Below are positions 32,484 to 41,950 of a DNA stretch of 64,000 bases, piece by piece. The notes beneath the pieces were generated by a model that saw only the letters and a list, made by a program, of their open reading frames with translations, ran no database searches and was not told the origin of the DNA. Within the stretch, counting starts at the first letter, position 1; each line of letters begins with the position of its first letter. The stretch lies in assembly GCA_016194585.1 (NCBI GenBank), contig JACQBG010000010.1, positions 62,001-126,000 of the forward strand. The letters are read 5' to 3'. The DNA comes from Gemmatimonadota bacterium. Its GTDB lineage: Bacteria; Gemmatimonadota; Gemmatimonadetes; Gemmatimonadales; Gemmatimonadaceae. Both the position numbers and the translations under genes were made by a program.

Positions 32484-33845
32484 TCATCTGGCGCGGACGA
32501 GCGCGCGCTCGCTCCGCCGCCTCCCTGACTTCCAGAGCCGCACCCGCCAGCGCTTGATGCGTTCCCCCATGCGATTGCGCACGACCATCTTCACGAACAG
32601 CACGCCCAGCGAGCGGTCGCGGAACACCCACCGGGAGATCACCAGCAGCACGTTCCACGGGTTGAAGAAGGCGTCGAGGATCTCCTTGCGCGCCGCCATC
32701 GCCTCGTCGTGGGTGAAGTGGCTGAAGGCGATCGACGGCATGTCCTTGCGCACCGTGTCCCAGTCGCGGCTGGCGCGCCCCTCCGCTTCGAGCCGCTCGA
32801 ACAGCGGCGTCCCGGGCCAGGCCGTCATGAAGAAGACGCGCGGGAAGTCGGCCTTCGCCTCCTTCATCGCGCGGATGAGTTGCTTCGGATAGTCCTTGTC
32901 CTGCGCGTCCATGCCGAGGATGCACGAGGCGATCACGGCCAGCTTGTGCGCGTGCAGGTTGGCCACGACCACGTTGTAGTCGACGCCGACGTTCTGCGGC
33001 TTGTTCACCTCCTTGAGGCCGGCTTGCGACACCGCCTCGAACCCGATGAACACCGCCCGGCACCCGGCCCGATACATCAGGTCCATGAGCTCGGGGTCGG
33101 AGGCGAGCGTGACCGTCGTCTGGCACCCCCACACGAACCGGTACCGCCGCTCGATCATCGCCTCGAGCAGGCGCACGCGGTCGGCCCGGTCGGCCTTGCT
33201 GTAGCCGATGAAGTTCTCGTCGGTGACGATCACCACGGGGTAGTGGCTGACGCTGTCGAGATCCTCGAGCACCGTCTCCAGCGGGATCGTGCGATAGCGC
33301 CGCTGCGAGAACGCCGTGAGATAACAGAACGAACAGCTGTACGGACAGCCGCGCGAGGTGAGGACGCTCGGGTACTGGTAGTTCGCGTGGATGAGGTCGC
33401 GGCGCGGCGTTCCCAGCGTCGCCAGATCGACGTTCATCGGGCCGAAGTACGTCGGCTTGGGCGCGCCCTCCTCGAAGTCGCGCAGGAACTGCTGCCACGG
33501 CCCCTCCCCCTCGCCCGAGACGACCGTGTCGAAGTGCTGGAGGGCTTCGTCGGGGAGCGCGGTGACATGCGCGCCGCCGGCGACGCAGTACACGCCGCGC
33601 GCCCGCAGCGCGTCGGCAAGCTCATAGGCGCGGGCGATCCCCGGCGTGATGGGCGAGAACGCGGCGATGTCGGCGTCGAGCGTCGCCGGATCGACGTCCT
33701 CGCCGACGTATTCGTCGTACAGCGCGATGTCGTAGTGCGCGGGGGTGTGGCGCCCGAGGTAGGCCAGCGCGAGCGGACTGTACAACAGCTCCTCGCTGTG
33801 CGTCTCCTTCGTGCGCGACGGATAGATCATGGCCAGCTTCGTCAT
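32484..33845 (-). CDS. B12-binding-domain radical SAM protein
   Basis: Protein of 453 residues. The N-terminal ~130 residues form a Rossmann-like cobalamin-binding domain as in BchE/HpnR-type enzymes (LALAYLGRHTPAHYDIALYDEYV region, FSPITPGIARAYELADALR, VAGGAHVTALPDEAL). The radical SAM core follows, with the cluster motif C-P-Y-S-C-S-F-C (C-x3-C-x2-C) in TSRGCPYSCSFCYL. The last ~60 residues are basic and partly hydrophobic (NPWNVLLVISRWVF), so it may bind the membrane. The ATG is at 33843-33845; a GTG nine codons upstream is possible. The substrate cannot be read; lipids or pigments are common for relatives. Confidence 0.8.
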   Translation of the reverse strand: MTKLAMIYPSRTKETHSEELLYSPLALAYLGRHTPAHYDIALYDEYVGEDVDPATLDADIAAFSPITPGIARAYELADALRARGVYCVAGGAHVTALPDEALQHFDTVVSGEGEGPWQQFLRDFEEGAPKPTYFGPMNVDLATLGTPRRDLIHANYQYPSVLTSRGCPYSCSFCYLTAFSQRRYRTIPLETVLEDLDSVSHYPVVIVTDENFIGYSKADRADRVRLLEAMIERRYRFVWGCQTTVTLASDPELMDLMYRAGCRAVFIGFEAVSQAGLKEVNKPQNVGVDYNVVVANLHAHKLAVIASCILGMDAQDKDYPKQLIRAMKEAKADFPRVFFMTAWPGTPLFERLEAEGRASRDWDTVRKDMPSIAFSHFTHDEAMAARKEILDAFFNPWNVLLVISRWVFRDRSLGVLFVKMVVRNRMGERIKRWRVRLWKSGRRRSERALVRAR

Positions 33846-33893
33846 CGAGCGGCACGTCCGTTCATGAGACACCTTCCCGAAGACCGCGACGCG

Positions 33894-35687
33894 CTACGGC
33901 CGCACCCCGTGCGCGTGCACCGTGAACCACACGCAATACGCCACCAGCCCCGAGAGCGACGCGTCGCCGCCGCACGCCGTCGCGCGTCCTTCGCGATCGA
34001 TGAACTCGGCGGCCAGCCCGTGGTCGAGCGGCGCGCGGCGCAGCCACTCGAGCACCGACGACGCGTCCGGGCCGAGCAGGCGGGCGAGCTGCTGCGCGAG
34101 CCGGGGGGGCGGGCCCTCGAGCGTGCCCCCCACCTTCTTCGCGGTCCGGCGGTACAACGAGTCGGTGCGTTCCACCGCCTCGAACAGCGGGAGCCAGAGC
34201 GCCGACGCGATGGGGTCGTCCTCGCGGGTGACGCCGCCGGCGAGATCCGCCGCGGCGACGAACGACGGCTTGCCGCCATCGTCCGCGACGAAGTGCCGGC
34301 GGATCGCCGCGCGCACCGCCTCGGGATCCTGCAGCTCCTTCGCTTCCTCTTCGTCGAGCGTGCGCTTGAGACTCTCGAGCGCGAAGGCCACGACGGCGTT
34401 GCCGTGCAGCGTGAACGGCATCGCAGCCGGCGATCCGGAGAGCGTGACTTCCGTGTGATACAACGGATGCGTCTTGTCGCGCCGCGCGGCGAGGTCGTCG
34501 GCGGTGTGGTACAGCGTGTCGGCGAGCACGGGCTCCTCGACGATCTGGTCGTCCCCCGTCTCGCGGATGTACCGCTCGGTGGCCACCGCGTACGACGCCG
34601 CCCCTTCGAGCGTGAATCCGGGTTCGAACAGCGTCCCGTCGAGGTAGTGCACGCCGTTCCCGGGCGCGTACCCGTGCAGCTCGCACGCGCGCAGGATCAG
34701 CTCGCGCGCCAGCGGTGGGTCGGCCAGCTGCACCGCGGGCACCGTCCAGGCGAGCGCCTCCCAGTCGCGCACCGTCACGCCGCGCTCGCACCACGGGGCG
34801 CGGCTGCGCACGAGATAGTAGTGCGCGTCGTCGAGCGCGCGCCCCACGCCGTAGAAGTAGGCGAACAGCAGGTGCCGGTTGACGAGCGAGTCGACCGACT
34901 CCATTCCCGTCCCCTGCTCCAGCGAGCGGATCGCGTCGCGGGTGAGCTGCAGCAACGTCCGCCAGCCGCGCCGCCGCAGCACTTCGACCGTCGCGCACGC
35001 GCCGTCGCGCTCCGGCCCGGCGCCGAGGTAGAACGCGGTCTCGACGCGGCCGCGCGGCTCGACGCGCAGCGAACGGCGGATGGCGTACGACGGGGCGGCG
35101 CCCGGCGTCACCTCGCACGTCGACTCGCCGTCGGCGGCCAGCGCGAGCGCCATGTAGCCGGGCGGTTCGGCGCCGTCGAGCACCACCACGTCGCCCACGG
35201 CGATCACGCGATGCGCGTCGGTGAACGGGCGCGGCGACTGCACGCGCAGCTGCCGATGTCCGAGCGTCCCTTCGATCGCCAGGGTGACGTCGGCCGCGGC
35301 ATCGCCCCGGTTCTCGACGGCGAGCGCGATCACCGCGCCGGCGATGTCGGCATCGCGGCCGAACGGCGCGAACACGGTGCCGCGCACGATGAGGTCGCCG
35401 ACCGTGCTCGTGAAGGTCGGGAGCCAGTGCAGCGCGCGTTCCCACACGATCCCGTGCTCGGCGAGCGCCACCGGCCGTCCGTTCACCGCCATCGTGGGGC
35501 GCACGAGCGCGGCGCCCTTCCCTGTCTGGAAGTCGTCGCTCCCCGCGAACTCGACGGCCGAGCGCGCCGCGCGATGGAGCACCCCCACGGCGTGGATGGC
35601 GGCGTCGGCGGGGTGCACGCAAGGGATCGACAACCAGTGGTTGCCGGTCAGTTGCCAGGGAACGGAGGGGAGCGCGTCGTGTGTCAC
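33894..35687 (-). CDS. Six-hairpin (alpha/alpha) glycosidase-like protein
   Basis: Protein of 597 residues without a signal peptide. The N-terminal ~280 residues look like a beta-sandwich domain; the rest is helical and Asp/Glu-rich with NRHLLFAYFYGVGRALDD, RGVTVRDWEALAWTVPAV, YAPGNGVHYLDGT and EPGFTLEGAASYAVATERYI, the kind of repeats seen in (alpha/alpha)6 barrels of the glucoamylase/glycogen-debranching type. WEA and EPGF may carry acid residues, but catalytic assignment is a guess. Start: GTG 35685-35687, since the frame further upstream is Arg-rich shadow sequence. The radical SAM gene follows 48 nt later on the same strand. Confidence 0.55.
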   Translation of the reverse strand: MTHDALPSVPWQLTGNHWLSIPCVHPADAAIHAVGVLHRAARSAVEFAGSDDFQTGKGAALVRPTMAVNGRPVALAEHGIVWERALHWLPTFTSTVGDLIVRGTVFAPFGRDADIAGAVIALAVENRGDAAADVTLAIEGTLGHRQLRVQSPRPFTDAHRVIAVGDVVVLDGAEPPGYMALALAADGESTCEVTPGAAPSYAIRRSLRVEPRGRVETAFYLGAGPERDGACATVEVLRRRGWRTLLQLTRDAIRSLEQGTGMESVDSLVNRHLLFAYFYGVGRALDDAHYYLVRSRAPWCERGVTVRDWEALAWTVPAVQLADPPLARELILRACELHGYAPGNGVHYLDGTLFEPGFTLEGAASYAVATERYIRETGDDQIVEEPVLADTLYHTADDLAARRDKTHPLYHTEVTLSGSPAAMPFTLHGNAVVAFALESLKRTLDEEEAKELQDPEAVRAAIRRHFVADDGGKPSFVAAADLAGGVTREDDPIASALWLPLFEAVERTDSLYRRTAKKVGGTLEGPPPRLAQQLARLLGPDASSVLEWLRRAPLDHGLAAEFIDREGRATACGGDASLSGLVAYCVWFTVHAHGVRP

Positions 35688-35770
35688 GGGGTAGGATTCT
35701 GCGTTATCTTCTCTCGACTGCTGCAAACTAGCCGTCCGCGTGACGGCTCGCTTCCCCTGACCGTGTGCTG

Positions 35771-37468
35771 ATGTCGCCCTTGTCGCGCCGCGCCGCCGGG
35801 CGCGCGCTGTGCCTCGTTTCGCTCGCCGCTGCCGGCTTCGCCCCCGCACGGGGTGGCGCGCAAGCCGTGCTCGGCGCGGGCGACGACGCCGTCCCCGTCC
35901 CCGCGGGGGTGCTGCGATTCCGCGCCATGAGCCGATGGACGCTGTTCGGGGAGCGCTACGGCCTCAACACGCCGGGACGCAAGAACGGCGCGGTCGAGCC
36001 GCTCGGCGTCGACTTCAACCTCGACACCATCGGCGTGAAGCAGTTCGAGAGCCTCGCGCCGGTGCAGGCGGGCATCCGTGCCTTGGCCGGGATGCCCGAC
36101 TGGGTCGCCTCGCTCGGCAAGTCGGTCGTGCGAGTGCGCGACCAGGTCGTCGCCACCCCGCTGGGCGTCGAACTCGGCGTCACGAGCCGGCTCACCATCG
36201 GCGCGCTCGTGCCGTTCGTGACGGCCACGAGCAACGTCGACTTCCGCATGAATCCGACGGGGCTCGAGCCGACGATCGGCTTCAACCCCGCGTTCACCAA
36301 CGCGTCGGTACTGCAGGCGAACACATTGCTGCTCGCGCAGTTCGACAGCGCCGCGGCCCAGCTCACTCGCGCGCTGGGCACGTGCGCCGCGGTCCCCTCC
36401 GCGCCGGGGTGCGCGGCGCTCAATGCGAACGCCGCGAGCGCCCGGACGCTCCTCCAGAACGCGGCGGGGTTCACGGCGGGATTGGCGCAAGTGTACGGAG
36501 GCCGGAACGGCGCGAAGGGATTCCCGTTCGTGCCCGTCGCCGGCTCCACGGCGCAGGCGTCCGTCACGGCGCGCGTAGCGGCCTTCCGCTCGCTCTTCGC
36601 GTCGTTCGGCTCGGCGGGCATCGTCGGGACCGGACCATCCGGCGCGGCGCCGCTCACCGCCACCACCGCGCAGGCGCTGTTCACCGACTCCTCCTTCGGC
36701 ATCGCCTCGAAGCCGCTCGCCACGTCGATCACGCGCGGCATCGGCGATATCGATCTCTTCGCGACGCTTAACCTGTTCGACAGTTTCGGTCGCGACGTGA
36801 ACAAGCGCATCGCGCCGAAGGGTTTCAACTGGCGCCAGTCCGTCGGTGGCCTCTACCGCCTCGGCACCGGCACGCTCAAATCGCCGGACGACTTCACCGG
36901 CCTCGGCACGGGCGACCACCAGAACGATGTCGGCGTCCGCTCCTACACCGACCTCCTCTGGGGTTCACACTTCTGGCTGTCGCTCGTCGCCAAGTACGAC
37001 TGGCAGATGGCCGACCAGATCGTCACCCGCATCACGGCGGCCCCCGACCAGCCGCTCGCCCCGGCGTATCGCCGGCAGACGGTCGGCCGCGACCTCGGCG
37101 ACGTGTTCGAGCTGCAGGTGAACCCGCGCTGGTCGATCACCGACTACATCGGCATCTCGGCGCATTACGACTACCGGCGCAAGTTCTCCGACCGGTACAC
37201 GGGCACGTTCACCGTGAACGACCTCAACGGCCAGCCGCTCACGATCGACGCATCGACGCTCGACCTCGAGACGGAGGCGCGCGAGCATCGCCTGGGCGGC
37301 AGCCTGACGTACTCGACGGTGGCGGCGCACGAGAAGGGACTCGTGCGGGTGCCGTACGACATCACCTACTCCCACTTCGAGACCACCTTGGGGAGCGGCG
37401 GCAACGTGCCCAAGCTCGTCCAGGACCAGATCCAGTTCCGCCTCTACACGCGCCTCTTCGGGCGCTGA
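35771..37468 (+). CDS. Outer-membrane beta-barrel protein, unknown function
   Basis: Exported protein of 565 residues. The signal sequence (~1-33) ends in RGGAQA. The rest alternates hydrophobic and polar residues with many aromatic strand ends (SRWTLFGERYGL, SHFWLSLVAKYDWQM, ISAHYDYRRKF, VPYDITYSHFETT) and finishes in a strand FRLYTRLFGR, typical of outer-membrane barrels. A Gly/Ala-rich middle (~180-300) contains the only two cysteines. I use ATG 35771, two codons after a possible GTG. A hairpin AGCCGTC/GACGGCT (35730-35748) lies in the leader. The 3' end overlaps recN by 25 nt. Confidence 0.65.
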   Translation: MSPLSRRAAGRALCLVSLAAAGFAPARGGAQAVLGAGDDAVPVPAGVLRFRAMSRWTLFGERYGLNTPGRKNGAVEPLGVDFNLDTIGVKQFESLAPVQAGIRALAGMPDWVASLGKSVVRVRDQVVATPLGVELGVTSRLTIGALVPFVTATSNVDFRMNPTGLEPTIGFNPAFTNASVLQANTLLLAQFDSAAAQLTRALGTCAAVPSAPGCAALNANAASARTLLQNAAGFTAGLAQVYGGRNGAKGFPFVPVAGSTAQASVTARVAAFRSLFASFGSAGIVGTGPSGAAPLTATTAQALFTDSSFGIASKPLATSITRGIGDIDLFATLNLFDSFGRDVNKRIAPKGFNWRQSVGGLYRLGTGTLKSPDDFTGLGTGDHQNDVGVRSYTDLLWGSHFWLSLVAKYDWQMADQIVTRITAAPDQPLAPAYRRQTVGRDLGDVFELQVNPRWSITDYIGISAHYDYRRKFSDRYTGTFTVNDLNGQPLTIDASTLDLETEAREHRLGGSLTYSTVAAHEKGLVRVPYDITYSHFETTLGSGGNVPKLVQDQIQFRLYTRLFGR

Positions 37469-39162
37469 GCCGGCGGGGACTCGAGTCGCGGCGGCGCGGC
37501 GGCGGTCGCGAGCAGTTCGCGCGCGTGCTCGCGGCTCACGGCGCTCTCGGCATCGCCGCCGAGCATGCGCGCGATCTCCTCGACCCGCGCGTCGTCGGCC
37601 ACCACGCGGATGTCGGCCGTCGTCACCCCGCCCCGCGCCCCCTTGCTCACGACGATGTGATGGTGCGCGCGGGCCGCGATCTGCGGCAGGTGCGTGATGG
37701 CGAACACCTGATGGTGCTCGGCCACGCGGCGCATCGCATCGCCCACCATCAACCCGGTCTTGCCGCCGATGCCGGCGTCGACCTCGTCGAAGATGAGCGT
37801 GGGCACGTGGTCGATGCGCGCGAGGATGGTCTTGAGCGCGAGCATCACGCGCGCCAGCTCGCCTCCCGACGCGACCCGCGAGAGCGCCCGCGCGTCGTGC
37901 CCGACGTTGAGCGCGACGCGGAACTCCACCCCCTCCGCCCCTGACGGCGAGATCTCGCTCCGCGGGATGAGCTCGACGTAGAAGCGGCCGTCGGGCATGC
38001 CGAGTCCGGGCAGCTGCGCTTCGACGGCCTTGGCGAGCTTCGTCGCCGCGGCGCGGCGCTTCTTGCTGAGGACGCCCGCCGCGGCCGCGAGCGACTGCTC
38101 GCACTCGCCGACGCGCGCCGCGAGAGCGCGCTGGTCCAGCCCAGCCGTGTCGAGGAGGTCGAGTTCGGCCTGCGCCTCGCGCGCGGCCTGCATGGCCGAC
38201 GCGACCGACCCGCCGTGCTTCTTGAGCAGGCGGAAGATCAGGTCACGCCGCCGCTCCACCTCGGCGAGGCGCGCCGGATCGACCTCCACCCCCGCGAGGT
38301 ACGACGACGACTCGCGCGCCAGCTCCTCGAGGGCGTAGTAGGCGGCATCGAACAGCTCCTGCAGGCGCGCCGTGCCGGGGTCGATCTTCTGCAGCGCGGC
38401 CAGCGTGCGCTGCAGGTGGCCGACGCGCGCGAGCACCGCGTCGTCGCCGCCCTCGAGGGTGTCGGACAGTTCGCCGGCGAGGGCGCGCAACTCCTCCGCG
38501 TGCGTCAGCCGGCGCGCCTCGTCGTCGAGTCGCGCGTCCTCCCCTTCGACGAGCTTCGCGTCGCCGACCTCCTTCGCCACGTGACGCAGCCAGTCGGCGC
38601 GCCGCGCGGCCTCGTCGCGACGTCGCTCGAGGTCGCGCAACGCCGAGCGCGCCGCGAGCAAGGCGCCGTGCGCCGCGCCCACGGCCCGCGCGTCGCTCGT
38701 GGCGTCGCCGAAGGCGTCGAGGATGTCGCGCTGCGAGTCCTCGTCGAGCAGGGCGTGCGCCTCGTGCTGCCCGTGCACGGTCACGAGGAGCCGGCCGAGT
38801 TCGGAGAGGACCGACGCGGTGACGGGCGTGCCATTCACCCACGCGCGGGCGCGCCCGCCGGCGGCGGCGACCTCGCGCTTCAGCACGACCGTCCCGTCGT
38901 CCGCCTCGAGGCCATGGGCGTCGAGCGCCGCGGCGACCGGCGCCGCTCCGGCGATGTCGAACACGCCCTCCACGGTCGCCTTCTCGGCGCCCGTGCGCAC
39001 GAGGTCGCTCGCGGCGCGCTCGCCCACGAGCAGCCCCAGCGCGCCCACGATGATCGACTTGCCAGCGCCCGTCTCGCCGGTGAGCGCGTTGAACCCGGGC
39101 CCCAGCGGCAGCGCCACCGACTCGATGATCGCGAAGTTCCTGATGCGCAGCTCGGTCAGCAC
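37444..39162 (-). CDS. recN: DNA repair protein RecN
   Basis: SMC-like ATPase that acts early in double-strand break repair. It has 572 residues: LTELRIRNFAIIESVALPL at the start, Walker A ALTGETGAGKSII (~26-38), two long coiled-coil arms (~160-360), signature ASGGELARVMLALK, and Walker B TLIFDEVDAGIGG. The start is GTG 39160-39162, one nucleotide after the nadK stop. It ends the long rny-recN operon and overlaps the outer-membrane protein gene tail to tail. I see no SOS box, consistent with read-through control. Confidence 0.96.
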   Translation of the reverse strand: MLTELRIRNFAIIESVALPLGPGFNALTGETGAGKSIIVGALGLLVGERAASDLVRTGAEKATVEGVFDIAGAAPVAAALDAHGLEADDGTVVLKREVAAAGGRARAWVNGTPVTASVLSELGRLLVTVHGQHEAHALLDEDSQRDILDAFGDATSDARAVGAAHGALLAARSALRDLERRRDEAARRADWLRHVAKEVGDAKLVEGEDARLDDEARRLTHAEELRALAGELSDTLEGGDDAVLARVGHLQRTLAALQKIDPGTARLQELFDAAYYALEELARESSSYLAGVEVDPARLAEVERRRDLIFRLLKKHGGSVASAMQAAREAQAELDLLDTAGLDQRALAARVGECEQSLAAAAGVLSKKRRAAATKLAKAVEAQLPGLGMPDGRFYVELIPRSEISPSGAEGVEFRVALNVGHDARALSRVASGGELARVMLALKTILARIDHVPTLIFDEVDAGIGGKTGLMVGDAMRRVAEHHQVFAITHLPQIAARAHHHIVVSKGARGGVTTADIRVVADDARVEEIARMLGGDAESAVSREHARELLATAAAPPRLESPPAQRPKRRV

Positions 39163-39163
39163 C

Positions 39164-40024
39164 TCACTCGTCCCGCTCGGCGAGTCCCCCCCAACCGAGC
39201 TTGCGGCGCAGGCGGCCGAAGAACGTCGTGCCCGCGAAGCGCACGAGCGTCACCGGATGCGGCGATCGCCGCACCACCAGCGCATGTCCAGCGCCCAAGT
39301 TGGTGCCGACCTGCCCGTCGACCGTCACCAGAATCTCCGGCGGCGCATCTTCCGGACGCAGGATGATCTCGGCGTCGGGAGGGAGGAGGAGCGGGCGCAC
39401 CGCCATCGTGTGCGGCGCGACCGGCGTGATGAGGATCGACTCGACCGTCGGCGCCACCACCGGGCCGCCCGCCGAGAGCGAGTACGCCGTGGAGCCCGTC
39501 GGCGTCGAGACGACGATGCCGTCGGCGGCGAGCACGCCGATCTCCTCGCCTTTCACCGAGACGTGCAGGCGCAGCACGCGCGCGAAGCCCCCCTTGTGCA
39601 GCACCACGTCGTTCAGGGCGCGCAGCCGCACCCCCGGCGTGCCCGCGGCGCCGAGCGACGTCGCCTCGAGCGCCATCCGCCGGTCGGCTTCGTACTGCCC
39701 CCGCGCGAACCGCGGCAGGAGGCGCGGGAATTCCTTCACGCGGCAGCTCGTGAGGAATCCGAGGCGCCCGAGGTTCACGCCGAGGATCGGCACGTCCACG
39801 TCGTCGAGGAACCGGGCGGCGCGCAGCAGCGTGCCGTCTCCGCCGAGCGAGATCATGCCGTCGAGCGCGCCGGGATGGGCCAGCGCCGTGAACGAGGGCG
39901 CGAACTCGAGCAGGTGCGGCTCGGCCTGCACTTCGAGCCCGAGACGCGGCGCCTCGCGCGCGAGCACGTCGAGGATCTCGCCGATCCCCGCGTATCCCTG
40001 GTGCGCGATCACGCCGATGCGCAT
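39164..40024 (-). CDS. nadK: NAD kinase
   Basis: Makes NADP from NAD with ATP or polyphosphate. It has 286 residues. Motifs: MISLGGDGTLLRAAR (GGDG signature), LGVNLGRLGFLTSC, RALNDVVLHKG (NE/D motif, here ND), ADGIVVSTPTGSTAYSLSAGG, and VTVDGQ. The ATG at 40022-40024 shares its first base with the dxs TGA (TGATG). The nadK-recN pair is common in many bacteria; here dxs precedes them directly, without the tlyA gene often found there. Confidence 0.96.
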   Translation of the reverse strand: MRIGVIAHQGYAGIGEILDVLAREAPRLGLEVQAEPHLLEFAPSFTALAHPGALDGMISLGGDGTLLRAARFLDDVDVPILGVNLGRLGFLTSCRVKEFPRLLPRFARGQYEADRRMALEATSLGAAGTPGVRLRALNDVVLHKGGFARVLRLHVSVKGEEIGVLAADGIVVSTPTGSTAYSLSAGGPVVAPTVESILITPVAPHTMAVRPLLLPPDAEIILRPEDAPPEILVTVDGQVGTNLGAGHALVVRRSPHPVTLVRFAGTTFFGRLRRKLGWGGLAERDE

Positions 40025-41919
40025 CAGCCGGCCACCGCTTCGCTCTGGTGCAGCGCGCGCACCCGGTCGGCGATGCCCGCGGCGTCGAGCCCGCACTGCG
40101 CCAGCTGACGCGCGCGCGGCGCGGCGTACACGATGCGGTCGGGCACGCCGTGAGCATGCACGCGCACGGCGGCGTTCATGTCCTGCACCACGCTCGCCAT
40201 GAACGCGCCGAACCCGTTCACGACCGTTCCCTCCTCCACCACGAGCAGCTGCTTGTGGTCGCTCACCACGGCGGCGAGGGTGAGTTCGTCGTACGGCTTG
40301 AGGTAGCGGCAGTTCACGACCGTCACCGACAGCCCCTCGGCGGCGAGCGTCGCCGCCGCATCCATCGCCTTGAGCACCATCGTGCCCACCGCGAGGATGG
40401 CGACGTCCTGTCCCTTGCGCAACACCTCCCACGTGCGCTCCGGCACCGGCGCGACCTCGCCGATGGGCGGCGCCACGTCGGGCGCCACGTCACGCGGATA
40501 GCGCAGGCAGAAGGGGCCCGACTCGTGCGCCGCGGCCGTGCGCAACAGCCCGAGCAGCTCGCGCCCGTCCTTCGGCGCGGTGACCGTCATGTTCGGCACG
40601 GCGAGCATGTAGGCGATGTCGTAGAGCCCCGCATGCGTCTCTCCGTCCTCGCCGACGAGCCCCGCCCGGTCCATGGCGAAGATCACCGGCAGCCGCTGGA
40701 TCGCGACGTCATGGATGATGTTGTCGAACCCGCGCTGCAGGAACGTCGAGTAGATCGTGACGACGGGGCGCACGCCCCGCGTGGCCATCCCCGCGGCCAT
40801 AGTCACGGCGTGCCCTTCGGCGATGCCGACGTCGAAGACGCGCTTCGGGTGCACCTTCTGCACGAGGTTGATCCCCGTGCCGCTCGGCATCGCGGCGGTG
40901 AGCGCGGCGATGCGCTCGTTCTCCGTCATGAGCTCGGCGAGCCCCTTGCCGAACACCGTCGTGTAGTTCGCGTTGGCCGGCGCGGCGGCGGTGCGCTGCT
41001 TCCCCGTGGCCGGGTCGTGGCCGGGGGGCAACGCGTGCCACTTCTCCACGTGCTCGCCGGCAGGGAACCCTTTCCCCTTCTGCGTGATGACGTGGATGAG
41101 CCGCGGCCCCTTCAGTTCGCGCACGGCCTTGAAGGTGTCGAGCATCTGCGCGACGTCGTGCCCGTCGATGGGGCCGAAGTAGCGGAAGCCGAGCTCCTCG
41201 AACAGCACGCCCGGTGTGAGGAGCATCTTCACGCTCTCCTCCCACTTGCGGATGAGCTTGCCGGCCTCGTGCAGCATCCCCGGCGCGTGGTCGGCGATGT
41301 CGCCGAGCGCGGAGCGGATGCGGTTGTAGATCGGGTTGCGCTGGATCGAGGTGAGGTACTTGTGCATCGCCCCGACGTTGGGCGCGATCGACATCTCGTT
41401 GTCGTTCAGGACGACGATGAAGTCGCTCCCCGAGGCGCCGGCGTTGTTGAGCCCCTCGTAGGCGAGCCCGCTCCCGAGCGATCCGTCGCCGATCACCGCG
41501 ACGACCTTGAACTGTTCGCCCATCAGGTCGCGCCCCACGGCGATGCCGTAGGCGGCGCTGATCGACGTCGCCGCGTGTCCGGCGCCGAACGCGTCGTACT
41601 CGCTCTCGCTGCGCTTCAGGAAGCCGCTCAGTCCGCCTTCCTGGCGAAGCGTGTGCATCTGCTCCGTGCGTCCGGTGAGCAGCTTGTGCGGATACCCCTG
41701 GTGGCCGACGTCCCACACCACCTGGTCGCGCGGCGTGTCGAACGCCGCGTGCAGCGCGATCGTGAGCTCCACCACGCCCAGCCCTGCCCCGATGTGCCCG
41801 CCCGTGACGGAGCACGACTCGATGAGATAGGCGCGCATCTCGTCGGCGAGCGCGCGCATCTCGTCGAGCGAGAGCGCGCGCAGGTCGGCGGGCGACGTGA
41901 TACGGGGGAGGATCTTCAT
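40024..41919 (-). CDS. dxs: 1-deoxy-D-xylulose-5-phosphate synthase
   Basis: First enzyme of the MEP isoprenoid pathway; joins pyruvate and glyceraldehyde-3-phosphate on thiamine diphosphate. It has 631 residues. The cofactor motif is GDGSLGSGLAYEGLNNAG with NDN at ~172-174; H42 in GGHIGAGLG and the HQGYPHK, SEYDAFGAGHAATS blocks are conserved. The pyrimidine domain has DVGIAEGHAVTMAAG and AMDRAGLVGEDGETHAG. The ATG is at 41917-41919. The polyprenyl synthase gene directly precedes it, so precursor and chain-building steps are co-expressed. Confidence 0.97.
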   Translation of the reverse strand: MKILPRITSPADLRALSLDEMRALADEMRAYLIESCSVTGGHIGAGLGVVELTIALHAAFDTPRDQVVWDVGHQGYPHKLLTGRTEQMHTLRQEGGLSGFLKRSESEYDAFGAGHAATSISAAYGIAVGRDLMGEQFKVVAVIGDGSLGSGLAYEGLNNAGASGSDFIVVLNDNEMSIAPNVGAMHKYLTSIQRNPIYNRIRSALGDIADHAPGMLHEAGKLIRKWEESVKMLLTPGVLFEELGFRYFGPIDGHDVAQMLDTFKAVRELKGPRLIHVITQKGKGFPAGEHVEKWHALPPGHDPATGKQRTAAAPANANYTTVFGKGLAELMTENERIAALTAAMPSGTGINLVQKVHPKRVFDVGIAEGHAVTMAAGMATRGVRPVVTIYSTFLQRGFDNIIHDVAIQRLPVIFAMDRAGLVGEDGETHAGLYDIAYMLAVPNMTVTAPKDGRELLGLLRTAAAHESGPFCLRYPRDVAPDVAPPIGEVAPVPERTWEVLRKGQDVAILAVGTMVLKAMDAAATLAAEGLSVTVVNCRYLKPYDELTLAAVVSDHKQLLVVEEGTVVNGFGAFMASVVQDMNAAVRVHAHGVPDRIVYAAPRARQLAQCGLDAAGIADRVRALHQSEAVAG

Positions 41920-41950
41920 GGAGCCGTCGGGAGGTGGTTCACGGAAGATG

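Noticed and set aside
37444-37468. Frameshift at the outer-membrane protein/recN junction
   Set aside because: Both proteins have complete expected ends; it is a simple 25-nt tail-to-tail overlap.
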